Shown here one piece after another: positions 1 through 6,373 of a stretch of DNA of 9,240 nucleotides. The stretch comes from Alistipes sp. UBA928 (GTDB lineage Bacteria > Bacteroidota > Bacteroidia > Bacteroidales > Rikenellaceae), in NCBI GenBank assembly GCA_002293665.1, contig DBDQ01000070.1, forward strand, positions 364 through 9,603, written 5' to 3'. Both the position numbers and the translations under genes were made by a program. The notes beneath the pieces are model-generated. The model worked only from the letters and a program-made list of their open reading frames with translations, did not search any database and was not told where the DNA came from. The number at the start of each line of letters is the position of its first letter. The first letter of the stretch is position 1.

Positions 1-1
1 C

Positions 2-802
2 GTGCTGGCGAACATCGCCGCCACCGACGGGGTGTACGTCTCGCAGGTGAACGCGATAGACAGACACGGAAACGTCTCGTGGGGCGCGAAATGGACGCGC
101 GACGAACTCCGCTCGATGGAACAGTTCATGGGCTATCGCTCGTTCCAGAAAGAGATGATGAACAACCCCATCACCGAGGGGGCGGTGTTTCGCAACGACT
201 GGATCCGGTGGAAGAAAATCCCGGCGCTCGGGCAATACGACAGCATCGTGGCCTACTGTGACCCGTCGTTCAAAGGGACGTCGAAAAACGACTACAAGGC
301 GATCAAGGTGTGGGGTAAGATCGGCACCGAACTCCACCAGATCGCAGCGTTCGTCAGGCAGTGCTCGGTGGCCGAGATGGTGCGGTGGTGGTACGATCTG
401 CACGAGCGGATGCAGGCCGCGGGCGTCGTGTGCAACCACTACATCGAGGCAAACTTCCTGCAGGACATCATCCTCGACGAGTTTACCCGCGAGGGCAATC
501 TGCGCGGCTACCAACTCCCCATTCGCCCGGATCGGCGCAAGAAGCCCGACAAGTTTCAGCGCGTCGAGGGGATATCGCCCCTGTGGGAGCGCGGCTTTGT
601 GTGGTACAACGCCGCCATGCAGAACGACCGCGACACGCTGGCCGGGTTGGAGCAGACCCTTTCGTTTGAGAAAGGCACTGCCGCCCACGACGACGCGCCC
701 GATGCCGACGAGGGGGCTATCTATCTGTTGCAGCGTCAAACGAGAGTACAAACCATCGCCCCGCGGATCGGGGGGCGACCAACATCGAGAAATATATGGT
801 GA
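2..802 (+). CDS. Phage terminase large subunit, C-terminal part (Mu gp28-like), 5' partial
   Basis: This is the motor/nuclease subunit that cuts and packages phage DNA into the prohead. Only the C-terminal part is present: the frame is open to the window edge and the GTG at position 2 is not a convincing start. The RNase H-like nuclease domain is readable (residues counted from position 2): a first acidic residue in AYCDPSFKG (D87), followed by NDYKA; a second in HYIEANFLQD (E149); and a third acidic cluster in HDDAPDADEGAIYLL (D230, D231, D234). This Asp-Glu-Asp spacing is typical of the terminase C-terminal nuclease (Terminase_6C type). The ATPase domain would lie upstream of the window. 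The 3' end overlaps the next gene by 7 nt, implying coupled translation. The family call is firm; the gp28 assignment follows from the Mu-type neighbours. Confidence 0.9.
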   Translation: MLANIAATDGVYVSQVNAIDRHGNVSWGAKWTRDELRSMEQFMGYRSFQKEMMNNPITEGAVFRNDWIRWKKIPALGQYDSIVAYCDPSFKGTSKNDYKAIKVWGKIGTELHQIAAFVRQCSVAEMVRWWYDLHERMQAAGVVCNHYIEANFLQDIILDEFTREGNLRGYQLPIRPDRRKKPDKFQRVEGISPLWERGFVWYNAAMQNDRDTLAGLEQTLSFEKGTAAHDDAPDADEGAIYLLQRQTRVQTIAPRIGGRPTSRNIW

Positions 803-1026
803 AGTTTTTTAAAAGCCTCGTGCTGTATATCCGCTGCCGGCAGGCCACCCGCCGGGCCGAGCGCCGACAGGCGAAGACCGGAGTGCCGCAAATGGTGGTG
901 ATGCTCGGCGGCCGGCCGAAAGTGATCAGCCAGCAAGAGCGCCGCGAACTCGTCCGCAAGGGCGTGCTCTCACGCAAGTTTAACGCCCGCACCGCGCGGC
1001 GGATGTCCATACATAAAACCACGTGA
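796..1026 (+). CDS. Small basic phage protein, unknown function
   Basis: A 76-residue, strongly basic protein (many Arg and Lys) whose ATG lies 7 nt inside the terminase stop region and whose TGA nearly touches the next gene, so it sits in a translationally coupled chain. The N-terminal half is an Arg-rich helix-like stretch. The C-terminal half, with MVVMLGGRPKVISQQERREL followed by a basic tail, resembles short proteins often found in Bacteroidota phages with a pattern of hydrophobic strand, Gly-x-Pro turn and Ser-x-Gln helix. No catalytic motif, signal peptide or membrane segment is visible. A nucleic-acid-binding or assembly accessory role is possible but only inferred from charge and position. 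Confidence 0.65.
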   Translation: MVKFFKSLVLYIRCRQATRRAERRQAKTGVPQMVVMLGGRPKVISQQERRELVRKGVLSRKFNARTARRMSIHKTT

Positions 1027-1028
1027 CA

Positions 1029-1460
1029 ATGTTTCTGTCAGAAGACGATTACAGGGTCGTGTGCGACGAAGTCGAACTCGACGTGTTGATCCAAAGCGAG
1101 GAGGCGATCCGCCAGAAGGCCGAGCGTGTAGCCATGGAAGAGGTGGCCAGCTACATCCGGGCCCGATATGACATCGAGACGGCATTCGCCGCCCGGGGCG
1201 AGGATCGCAACTCCATGCTCGTGCAGGTAGTGGCGAACATCGCCCTCTACTATCTGGCCCACTGGTTGCCCGGCGGGATGTCCCTCGACCGTCGGCAGGT
1301 ACTCTACGACCAGGCCATCGAATGGCTTACCAGGGTGAGCAAGGGCAGCGCTATGCCCGGTCTGCCGGCATACACCGCCGAGGACGGCGGCGCCGCCGGA
1401 TCCGGTACCACCGGGCCCATAAGGTTCGGCAGCCAGCCACGCACGGAAACCGGTTATTAA
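1029..1460 (+). CDS. DUF1320 family protein (Mu gp36-like neck/head-tail adaptor)
   Basis: About 143 residues with the DUF1320 pattern: an N-terminal start of type MFLSEDDY, a helix ending in EVASYIRARYD, a second helix NIALYYLAHWL, then LYDQAIEWLTRVSKG leading to a Pro/Gly-rich tail with LPAYTAEDGGAAGSG. In Mu, gp36 is thought to act at the head-tail interface. I chose ATG 1029; an in-frame GTG at 1023 overlaps the previous stop (GTGA) and would add two residues, so the start is uncertain by 6 nt. The gene lies between terminase and portal, whereas in Mu gp36 follows the major head gene, so the order is rearranged. Family call fairly firm; the structural role is known from the family and not shown here. 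Confidence 0.8.
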   Translation: MFLSEDDYRVVCDEVELDVLIQSEEAIRQKAERVAMEEVASYIRARYDIETAFAARGEDRNSMLVQVVANIALYYLAHWLPGGMSLDRRQVLYDQAIEWLTRVSKGSAMPGLPAYTAEDGGAAGSGTTGPIRFGSQPRTETGY

Positions 1461-1500
1461 ACAGCGGTCGAACGCCGCTTAAATCCTATTTATACGCCGA

Positions 1501-2751
1501 ATGAGCAAATTTGATCAGTTCATGGCCTCCTTACCCGGGACAGCCGCACACCGCCGGCGCGAGACGACCCTGAAGCTCGCCGCAGATTTCATCGAGAAGG
1601 TGAAGAAGAAAAAAGACATCCTCGTCGAACTGCAACAAACCACCAATAGTTTGACCAAGAAAGATATTGGAAAGTGGCGTTTAGCCTGGGAGGCGGCCAT
1701 CAACTTCGAGCAGCCCAGCCGCGGGGCCCTACTCGGCGTGTACGAGGACGCGATGATCGACCTCCACCTCACCGGAGCCATCGGCCAGCGAAAGGGAGAG
1801 ACCAAGCAGAAGCCGTTCGTGCTCAGCAAGGGCGACAAGGAGGACGACAAGGCCCGACTGATCTTCGAGAGGGAGTGGTTCGTCGATTTCGTCGACCTGG
1901 CACTCGACGCCTCCTTTTGGGGCCACTCTCTGATTCAGTTCGGCGATATCGTCTCCGAGAACGGGGTTATGTTCTTCGATGGCGTGGAACTGGTGCCGCG
2001 CAGGCACGTTGTGCCCGAGTACGGGGTCATAACACGCGAGGAGGGCGACGATTGGCAAAAAGGGATACCGTATCGCGACGGGGACATCGCCGCCTGGTGT
2101 ATCGAAGTCGGCAAGCCGCGCGACCTGGGGCTGCTGCTCAAATGCGCGCCCCAGTCACTCAGCAAAAAGAACATGCTCGCCTACTGGGACACCTTCGGTG
2201 AAGTGTTCGGAATGCCCATACGCATCGCGAAAACCCTGTCGCAGAACACAAAAGACCACGACTCTATTATGTCGATGCTCGAAAAGATGGGCGCGGCAGC
2301 GTATGGCCTGTTCCCCGAAGGTACCGACATCGAGATCAAAGAGACGACCCGGGGCGATGCCTACAACGTGTACGACAAGCGTATCGACCGTTGCAACTCG
2401 GAAATATCGAAAGGGGTGCTACACCAGACGATGACCATCGACAACGGCAGTTCCCTGTCACAGTCCAAAACGCACCTCGAGGTGTTCGAAAAGGTGTGCC
2501 GGGCAGACGCCACCCGGATCAAGTATCTGGTGAACGGCCGACTGATTCCACTGATGATCCGCCACGGGTTCCCGCTCCAGGGCGTCACCTTCGACTGGGA
2601 TGAGGCTGCGAACTTCACCCCCGCCGAGCAGCGCGAGAACGAGCGTCTGATTATGACCGAGTATGATGTCGATCCCAAATATTTCAGTGACAAGTACAAG
2701 ATTCCGATCATCGGAAAAAAAGCCGTGCCGGCTGCGAGTTTTTTCGAGTAG
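1501..2751 (+). CDS. Portal protein, DUF935 family (Mu gp29-like)
   Basis: A 416-residue protein, close to the usual 400-500 of DUF935. The portal forms the dodecameric DNA-entry ring at one head vertex and docks the terminase. Recognisable parts are an N-terminal helical region (KWRLAWEAAINFEQPSRGAL), a central FVDLALDASFWGHSLIQFGDIV, a GVELVPRRHVVPEYG segment, the SLSKKNMLAYWDTFGEVFGMPIRIAKT block (residues about 220-250) typical of these portals, the stem-like DYNVYDK/SEISKGVLHQTMT region, and a C-terminal FDWDEAANFTPAEQRENERL. The 40-bp upstream gap is A/T-richer and has no clear Shine-Dalgarno, as usual in Bacteroidota. The gene is intact, with no frameshift seen. Confidence 0.88.
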   Translation: MSKFDQFMASLPGTAAHRRRETTLKLAADFIEKVKKKKDILVELQQTTNSLTKKDIGKWRLAWEAAINFEQPSRGALLGVYEDAMIDLHLTGAIGQRKGETKQKPFVLSKGDKEDDKARLIFEREWFVDFVDLALDASFWGHSLIQFGDIVSENGVMFFDGVELVPRRHVVPEYGVITREEGDDWQKGIPYRDGDIAAWCIEVGKPRDLGLLLKCAPQSLSKKNMLAYWDTFGEVFGMPIRIAKTLSQNTKDHDSIMSMLEKMGAAAYGLFPEGTDIEIKETTRGDAYNVYDKRIDRCNSEISKGVLHQTMTIDNGSSLSQSKTHLEVFEKVCRADATRIKYLVNGRLIPLMIRHGFPLQGVTFDWDEAANFTPAEQRENERLIMTEYDVDPKYFSDKYKIPIIGKKAVPAASFFE

Positions 2752-2792
2752 GGGCCGGCGCGGATAGCGGCGGGGATGGCGGCCCCTCGAAA

Positions 2793-4139
2793 ATGCCGAC
2801 ATGGGATTACCGGGCGTTTTACCGCGGTATGGGCAGCGCTCTGGAGGAGTTGTACCGCGAGGGTTTCTTAACGCACGAAAAGGGCGAAAACACCCCGCCC
2901 CCGGCATTCGACAGCGCCGTGTTCGAGCGCGCGGGCGAGTGGATCCGAAAGCGGGGGAAGTTCACGCCCGAGATGATGGCCGAGCAGCCCGCCCGGGATG
3001 TGATCGCCGAGACGTTCCGCGTGCTCGACGGCGCGATCACCGATAGCGTCTCCACAGAGATGCCCGACGATCTGGTCGGGCTGCTCGAGAATAACGCTTT
3101 CATCTTCTCAGGATTCAAGACCTACCACTCGTTGAACGAGGTGGGCCTGTCGCTCGTCGACAAGACCGGCGGGATCAGGCCCTTCGAGAAGTTTCGGGAG
3201 GATGTTACCAAAATCAACGACAAGTACAACCAAAACTATCTCCGCGCCGAGTACAACCATGCCGTCGCCTCCTCCCAAATGGCCTCGAAGTGGAACGAGT
3301 ACGAACAGAGTGGCGATCGCTACGACCTCCAGTACCGCACCGTAGGCGACAGCTTAGTACGCGAGGAACACGCCCGGCTACATAACATTACCCTTCCGCC
3401 AAGCGATCCGTTCTGGGCACAGTATGCACCGCCCAACGGTTGGGAGTGCCGATGCAATTTCATAAGGGTGCGTCGCGGCAAATATCCGACCACCGACAGT
3501 GCTGCCGCCATCGCGCTGGGCGAACAGGCTACGCCCGGGGAAAAAGGGAAGATATTCCGGTTCAATCCGGGCAAGGAGATGAAGGTGTTCCCCGACAAAC
3601 ATCCATACCTCCCGAAAGGATGTGGTAGTTGCCGAGGGCGGGTGGAGTTGGCGCGAGGCAATGGGCGGCCCATCTGCACCGCGTGCGAGGCTGTTGTCGA
3701 CCAGGCGAGGGAGCGGGAAAAGGAGAGACGCAAGGCAACCAACGACGCTGTCAAAAGATGGTTTGGTAAATACATCGAGGGGCAAGGCACGCTTACATCG
3801 GATGCGTTCGCGACTGGCGAAATGAGACTGTCGGGCAGAAGCCTCAAAAGGTATCTGGGCGAGGCCGCGAGTCCCGAGGCAAAATGGATGGTAAAGCGGA
3901 TTGTCGCTAATCCCGGCGACCTGGTGCACCTCGAAACCTCACCGCTGGGCAAGGGCAAGGATATGAGCGACCCCGTGCAGGCTAAAAACGTTGCAAAGAA
4001 AGCGGCCAGGGGTGTTGTAAATTACAATCATTACTCTTTTGAAAGCCGCGGCAGAACGTGGGTGATCGGATTTGAGGTTGTGCGGCATGGCGACGAATTG
4101 TTCGAGCAGCCGTACAGCATCGGGCCGAAAAAACCCTGA
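2793..4139 (+). CDS. MuF-type minor head protein (SPP1 gp7/Mu F family) with zinc-knuckle and toxin-like C-terminal domain
   Basis: A 448-residue protein. Residues about 140-230 carry the Phage_Mu_F core: YLRAEYNHAVASSQMASKW, then RTVGDSLVREEHARLHNITLPPSDPFW, then APPNGWECRCNFIRV, where the conserved R-H-L, PPNGW and CRC positions are all present. Mu F/SPP1 gp7 proteins sit inside the head at the portal and some are ejected with DNA. The protein is longer than a bare MuF module. Cys277/Cys280 and Cys295/Cys298 (CGSC, CTAC) form a probable zinc knuckle, followed by a charged helix. Residues about 340-445 form a separate domain with RLSGRSLKRYL, RIVANPGDLV and RTWVIGFEVV leading to YSIG. This resembles the PBECR (barnase-EndoU-ColicinE5/D-RelE-like) nuclease domains at the ends of MuF polymorphic toxins. 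The MuF call is firm; the nuclease call is a pattern-based inference. ATG 2793 is chosen because the earlier ATG at 2776 is out of frame. Confidence 0.85.
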   Translation: MPTWDYRAFYRGMGSALEELYREGFLTHEKGENTPPPAFDSAVFERAGEWIRKRGKFTPEMMAEQPARDVIAETFRVLDGAITDSVSTEMPDDLVGLLENNAFIFSGFKTYHSLNEVGLSLVDKTGGIRPFEKFREDVTKINDKYNQNYLRAEYNHAVASSQMASKWNEYEQSGDRYDLQYRTVGDSLVREEHARLHNITLPPSDPFWAQYAPPNGWECRCNFIRVRRGKYPTTDSAAAIALGEQATPGEKGKIFRFNPGKEMKVFPDKHPYLPKGCGSCRGRVELARGNGRPICTACEAVVDQAREREKERRKATNDAVKRWFGKYIEGQGTLTSDAFATGEMRLSGRSLKRYLGEAASPEAKWMVKRIVANPGDLVHLETSPLGKGKDMSDPVQAKNVAKKAARGVVNYNHYSFESRGRTWVIGFEVVRHGDELFEQPYSIGPKKP

Positions 4140-4237
4140 CTACGTGCAGTTATCGGCTCCATCGCCAAAAATCGTCTCCGTAATCAGGGTGTGTAACGGT
4201 ACAAATATAACGCTTTTTAACGAAAAAACAATATGCG
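4140..4237. other. 98-bp gap in the otherwise tightly packed late operon
   Basis: This is the largest non-coding break in the + strand block, lying just after the MuF gene. It becomes A/T-rich toward the right (about 4195-4235) and has no convincing small ORF. It holds a leftward promoter-like match (listed separately) and no clear rightward promoter or Rho-independent terminator. The other gene junctions in this operon are overlaps or gaps of about 40 bp. Confidence 0.6.
4202..4231 (-). promoter_or_regulatory. Leftward Bacteroidota-type promoter-like match, antisense to the MuF gene
   Basis: On the - strand, TTG (4231-4229), a 19-nt spacer and TATATTTG (4209-4202) fit the Bacteroidota primary sigma consensus TTTG-N19-21-TAnnTTTG, with one mismatch in the -33 box (ATTG). 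Transcription would begin near 4195 and run leftward into the 3' end of the MuF toxin-like domain. No leftward gene with a recognisable product lies downstream, so the product would be an antisense RNA. The surrounding A/T-rich gap makes a chance match possible. Confidence 0.35.
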
Positions 4238-4792
4238 ATGCAGAATCCCGAAGAACTTCTGAAAAACATCCTGTCGGACATCGAGGTTGAACTGACAGAG
4301 GAGTTCGACCGAAACTTTGAGCGCAAGGCGTTTTTCGACAAGCCCTGGCCCAAACGCGGGCACAACCTTTTCGGCGGGTCACTGATGATCGGCGGGGGTG
4401 GCCGCGGCCTGCGTGGGTCGATAAGCGCGTCGATCGGGCGGTGCTCCATCACTTGGCGATCGACCCGCCCTTACGCCGCCATCCACAACAGCGGCGGGAA
4501 GATCCCCGTGACCCCCGCCATGCGCGCCCACTTCTGGAAAATGTATTATGCGACCGGCGGCCGCATGACGAAACTCAAAAGCGGCAAGGTTTCCGGCTCG
4601 CAGCGCAACGTCAAACTCTCCGCCGAGGCGCAGTTTTATAAAAACATGGCCCTGACCAAGAAGACCGCGATCACCATCCCGCAGCGGCAATTCATCGGCA
4701 ACCACCCAAAAGTGAGAGAGGCGATCGAACAGATCGCCAACGATAACCTGAAAGAATTTTGTAGCAACCTGGCTAAATCCATGAGAAAATGA
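4238..4792 (+). CDS. Virion morphogenesis protein, Mu gpG / tail completion family
   Basis: A 184-residue protein of the Phage_tail_S/virion morphogenesis family (P2 gpS, Mu gpG), which helps finish the head-tail joint or tail end. Diagnostic signs are RPYAAIHNSGGKIPVT in the middle, a basic linker, and TIPQRQFIGNHPKVREAIEQIAND near the C-terminus; the Y-A-x-x-H-x-G-G and P-x-R-x-F-I/L-G motifs are the family's best-known features. Length is normal. ATG 4238 is in frame with the family N-terminus; an ATG at 4233 is in another frame. The TGA overlaps the next ATG (ATGA), so the two are translationally coupled. Confidence 0.85.
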   Translation: MQNPEELLKNILSDIEVELTEEFDRNFERKAFFDKPWPKRGHNLFGGSLMIGGGGRGLRGSISASIGRCSITWRSTRPYAAIHNSGGKIPVTPAMRAHFWKMYYATGGRMTKLKSGKVSGSQRNVKLSAEAQFYKNMALTKKTAITIPQRQFIGNHPKVREAIEQIANDNLKEFCSNLAKSMRK

Positions 4793-5298
4793 GAAAGAAG
4801 ATCTACCTGGCCATCGCCCAGCGGCTGAAAAACTCCGGGCTCGACATCCCGCACATCAGCCTGTGGAACAATGACCTCGGCCCCGAGCGACTGGGCGGCC
4901 TGAAGGCGTTCCGGACGCCGGCCGTGTTCGTGGAGTTCGACCCGATCGTCTGGAAGCAACTCTCGATGGGGGCACGCGATTCGGACTTCCGTCTGCGGCT
5001 CCATATCGTCACCAGCACGCCCGCCACACCGGAGACCAGCAGCAAGTACCAGGAACAGGCGCTCGCACACCTCGATCTGGCCGACCGCGTCAACGCCGTG
5101 ATACAGGGTTTCGCCGGCGAGGGTTTCGGCTCGATGGTGCTCACCGGCACCGTCCCCGACCACAGCCACGACAAACTGATCCACGAGGAACTACACTACC
5201 TCACCCACGTTGTCGATGACTCGGCGGCCCGGCAACTACAAAGCGCGCGGCCCAAGCCGGTGATCACCGCCACTATAACAAAACCCCGGCAACCGTAG
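4789..5298 (+). CDS. Mu gp37-like (DUF1834-type) head-tail/tail terminator candidate
   Basis: A 169-residue protein starting at an ATGA overlap with gpG. It begins with MRKKIYLAIAQRLKN and continues with a FRTPAVFVEFDPIVWKQL strand region, RLRLHIVT, and a helix QEQALAHLDLADRVNAVIQGF. This alternating layout (short N-terminal helix, strands, central helix, VLTGTVPDHSHDKLIHEELHY) is that of minor tail/neck proteins of the gp37/tail terminator type. By position it would make the head-to-tail connection. The exact family is less certain than for its neighbours. It is the last gene of the rightward operon and its stop lies in the loop of the convergent terminator hairpin. Confidence 0.6.
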   Translation: MRKKIYLAIAQRLKNSGLDIPHISLWNNDLGPERLGGLKAFRTPAVFVEFDPIVWKQLSMGARDSDFRLRLHIVTSTPATPETSSKYQEQALAHLDLADRVNAVIQGFAGEGFGSMVLTGTVPDHSHDKLIHEELHYLTHVVDDSAARQLQSARPKPVITATITKPRQP

Positions 5299-5309
5299 CG
5301 GCGCCGGGA
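5274..5309 (-). terminator. Convergent Rho-independent terminator, strongest for the leftward operon
   Basis: A six-base GC stem, CCCGGC at 5285-5290 and GCCGGG at 5303-5308, encloses a 12-nt loop that contains the TAG of the gp37-like gene. Read on the - strand, the stem is followed by GTTTTGTTATAG, a usable U-tract. Read on the + strand it is followed by ATTGTGTTTG, which is weaker. It sits between two convergent genes only 20 bp apart, so bidirectional use is likely. Confidence 0.6.
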
Positions 5310-5318
5310 TTGTGTTTG

Positions 5319-5552
5319 TCAGTCGAATAGCGTCGGGTGGTCGTCTTTGGGCGGCGGTGGCGGCGGGGACAAATGCTGATTCAGATAGCCGAGAAAAGTG
5401 TGGTAGCAGATTCCGTATCGAGGCTCGATATGGTTCCGCCAGACGGCGTGATAACTTTTTGACTGGTTTCCCTCCTCATAGTGCTGCCGGGCGAGCTCGC
5501 ACACCTCCCGTATGCGTCGCTCCGTACTTTTGTATCGCCGTCTTTTTGCCAT
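5319..5552 (-). CDS. Small basic protein with hexaproline tail, unknown function
   Basis: A 77-residue protein beginning MAKRRRYKSTERRIREV and ending with LSPPPPPPKDDHPTLFD. The first half is a basic helix, the middle (KSYHAVWRNHIEPRYGICYHTFLGYLN) reads like a compact helical, possibly DNA-binding, domain, and a run of six prolines leads to an acidic tail ending in LFD. The tail loosely recalls sliding-clamp-binding peptides, but the core Gln is missing, so no function is claimed. It is the last gene of the leftward operon, separated from the gene before it by an 80-nt leader that contains the putative small RNA on the opposite strand. Confidence 0.6.
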   Translation of the reverse strand: MAKRRRYKSTERRIREVCELARQHYEEGNQSKSYHAVWRNHIEPRYGICYHTFLGYLNQHLSPPPPPPKDDHPTLFD

Positions 5553-5575
5553 TCACCGAAAACTTTATACCTTTG
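5545..5575 (+). promoter_or_regulatory. Rightward Bacteroidota-type promoter
   Basis: TTTG at 5545-5548, a 19-nt spacer and TACCTTTG at 5568-5575 match both boxes of the Bacteroidota sigma-ABfr consensus exactly. The predicted start is near 5582. No + strand gene follows; instead a hairpin with a T-run lies about 20 nt downstream of the start. The -33 box overlaps the start codon of the leftward 77-aa gene. Confidence 0.55.
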
Positions 5576-5581
5576 CAGAAA

Positions 5582-5636
5582 GTGCGGTCAAACACTCTGC
5601 CCGTTAGTTCGTTTTCGGCTGGCGGGCTTTTTTTAT
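5582..5636 (+). ncRNA. Putative ~55-nt antisense small RNA
   Basis: This would be the transcript between the rightward promoter at 5545-5575 and the terminator hairpin at 5599-5638. It contains no meaningful ORF. It is fully complementary to the 80-nt untranslated leader between the zinc-ribbon gene stop and the start of the 77-aa gene, so any action would most simply be cis-antisense. It is not recognised as any known RNA family. The call rests only on promoter/terminator pairing. Confidence 0.4.
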
Positions 5637-5638
5637 TT
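5599..5638 (+). terminator. Rho-independent terminator, rightward
   Basis: GCCCG (5599-5603) pairs with CGGGC (5623-5627), the stem being extendable inward by G-U and A-T/G-C pairs, followed directly by TTTTTTTATTTT. On the - strand the hairpin is preceded, not followed, by the T-tract equivalent, so it works rightward only. It could end the putative small RNA or catch late-operon read-through from the left. Confidence 0.65.
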
Positions 5639-5836
5639 TACAGCGTGGAGATCGCCCGTGTAAGGTTCGACCTCGAGATGGATCTTTACTGTCTTTTTAA
5701 CCCGACCACTGCCACAGCAGACGGGGCAGCTACTCGGTGCGAGTGCGCCTTCAGCCCGGATCATCCCGGCACCTTGGCAGTTGCGGCACACCTCGATGCG
5801 CGGCGCTTTGTCGTAATCTCGTTCCTTTTTGCACAT
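5633..5836 (-). CDS. Small zinc-ribbon protein with paired CxxCxGxG motifs (DnaJ zinc-finger-like)
   Basis: A 67-residue protein. Two motifs, CRNCQGAG (residues about 18-25) and CPVCCGSG (about 37-44), are each of the CxxCxGxG type that forms one zinc site in the DnaJ cysteine-rich domain. DnaJ has four such motifs and a J domain; here there are only two and nothing else, so this is a stand-alone zinc ribbon and not a chaperone. The C-terminal part, KKTVKIHLEVEPYTGDLHAV, is strand-like. It starts 9 nt after the Gam stop in the leftward operon. Similar tiny zinc-ribbon genes are frequent in phage early regions; their role is generally unknown. Confidence 0.7.
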   Translation of the reverse strand: MCKKERDYDKAPRIEVCRNCQGAGMIRAEGALAPSSCPVCCGSGRVKKTVKIHLEVEPYTGDLHAVK

Positions 5837-5845
5837 TCAGCGGGG

Positions 5846-6361
5846 TTATTCCTCCTTTTTGGGTTCAACATAGAACGTTTCGTCCTGGTCGACGAAGACA
5901 CCGACCCTCTCCATCAGGCCGGGCATATCGTCCTCGTCGCGATCGGCGAGTAGTTTGTCTTTCGCCGGCTCCTCCTTCGTCCGGATATACTCGGGCCCAA
6001 ACTCCCTGAGCATCTCCAGCACCGCCGCCCAAGTGAAGCCCTTGCGTGTCTTGACCTGGGGTGTTCCGGTGCGAAACCCGAGGACGCCGTGGGTTGTCTC
6101 CATGCTCTTTCTTTTGGAGAACAGTTCCGTCCGGTTCTCGGTGGCGTAGGTCTGCAACACGTCGAACGTCTCATCTTTGGTTTTCTGGTACCCGGCCAGA
6201 TCATCCGCGTATTTCTCGCGGATCCGGGTGATCTCGGCGTCCATCTTGGCCGTCAGGCCCTGGTGCTTGGCGTCGGCGAACGCGAATTTGCCGAACGCTT
6301 CTTCCATCTGTTCGCGGGTTACGTCTGTAACCACAACTTTCTTTTCTCTTGTTTTTGCCAT
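5846..6361 (-). CDS. gam: Host-nuclease inhibitor, Mu Gam-like
   Basis: A 171-residue protein, nearly the length of Mu Gam. Gam is a dimeric Ku-like protein that binds DNA ends and blocks exonucleases such as RecBCD. The long N-terminal helical coil (FAFADAKHQGLTAKMDAEIT followed by REKYADDLAGYQKTKDETFDVLQTY), the ENRTELF turn, the strand pair THGVLGFRTGTPQVK and the TWAAVLEMLREFG helix are the usual Gam order, ending in a VGVFVDQDETFYVEP strand. The basic start MAKTREKKVVVTDVTREQM is also usual. It follows the 102-aa gene by 12 nt. This is the best marker that the phage is Mu-like on its early side. Confidence 0.9.
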   Translation of the reverse strand: MAKTREKKVVVTDVTREQMEEAFGKFAFADAKHQGLTAKMDAEITRIREKYADDLAGYQKTKDETFDVLQTYATENRTELFSKRKSMETTHGVLGFRTGTPQVKTRKGFTWAAVLEMLREFGPEYIRTKEEPAKDKLLADRDEDDMPGLMERVGVFVDQDETFYVEPKKEE

Positions 6362-6373
6362 TGTTATAATGTG

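Noticed and set aside
2..4. GTG as start of the terminase gene
   Set aside because: The nuclease domain alone is too short for a terminase and the frame is open to the edge, so the true start is outside the window.
258..812. Second + strand frame (184 codons) over the terminase
   Set aside because: Arg/Ser/Thr/Pro-rich translation typical of an out-of-frame reading of a high-GC gene; the terminase frame has the nuclease residues.
3230..3237. TAGTTTTG on the - strand as an antisense promoter within the MuF gene
   Set aside because: No -33 box at the required distance, so probably chance.
3320..3958. Long - strand open frame (212 codons) opposite the MuF gene
   Set aside because: It lies entirely opposite a gene with clear family motifs and its composition (Arg/Ser/Leu-rich, no motif) is that of an antisense shadow.
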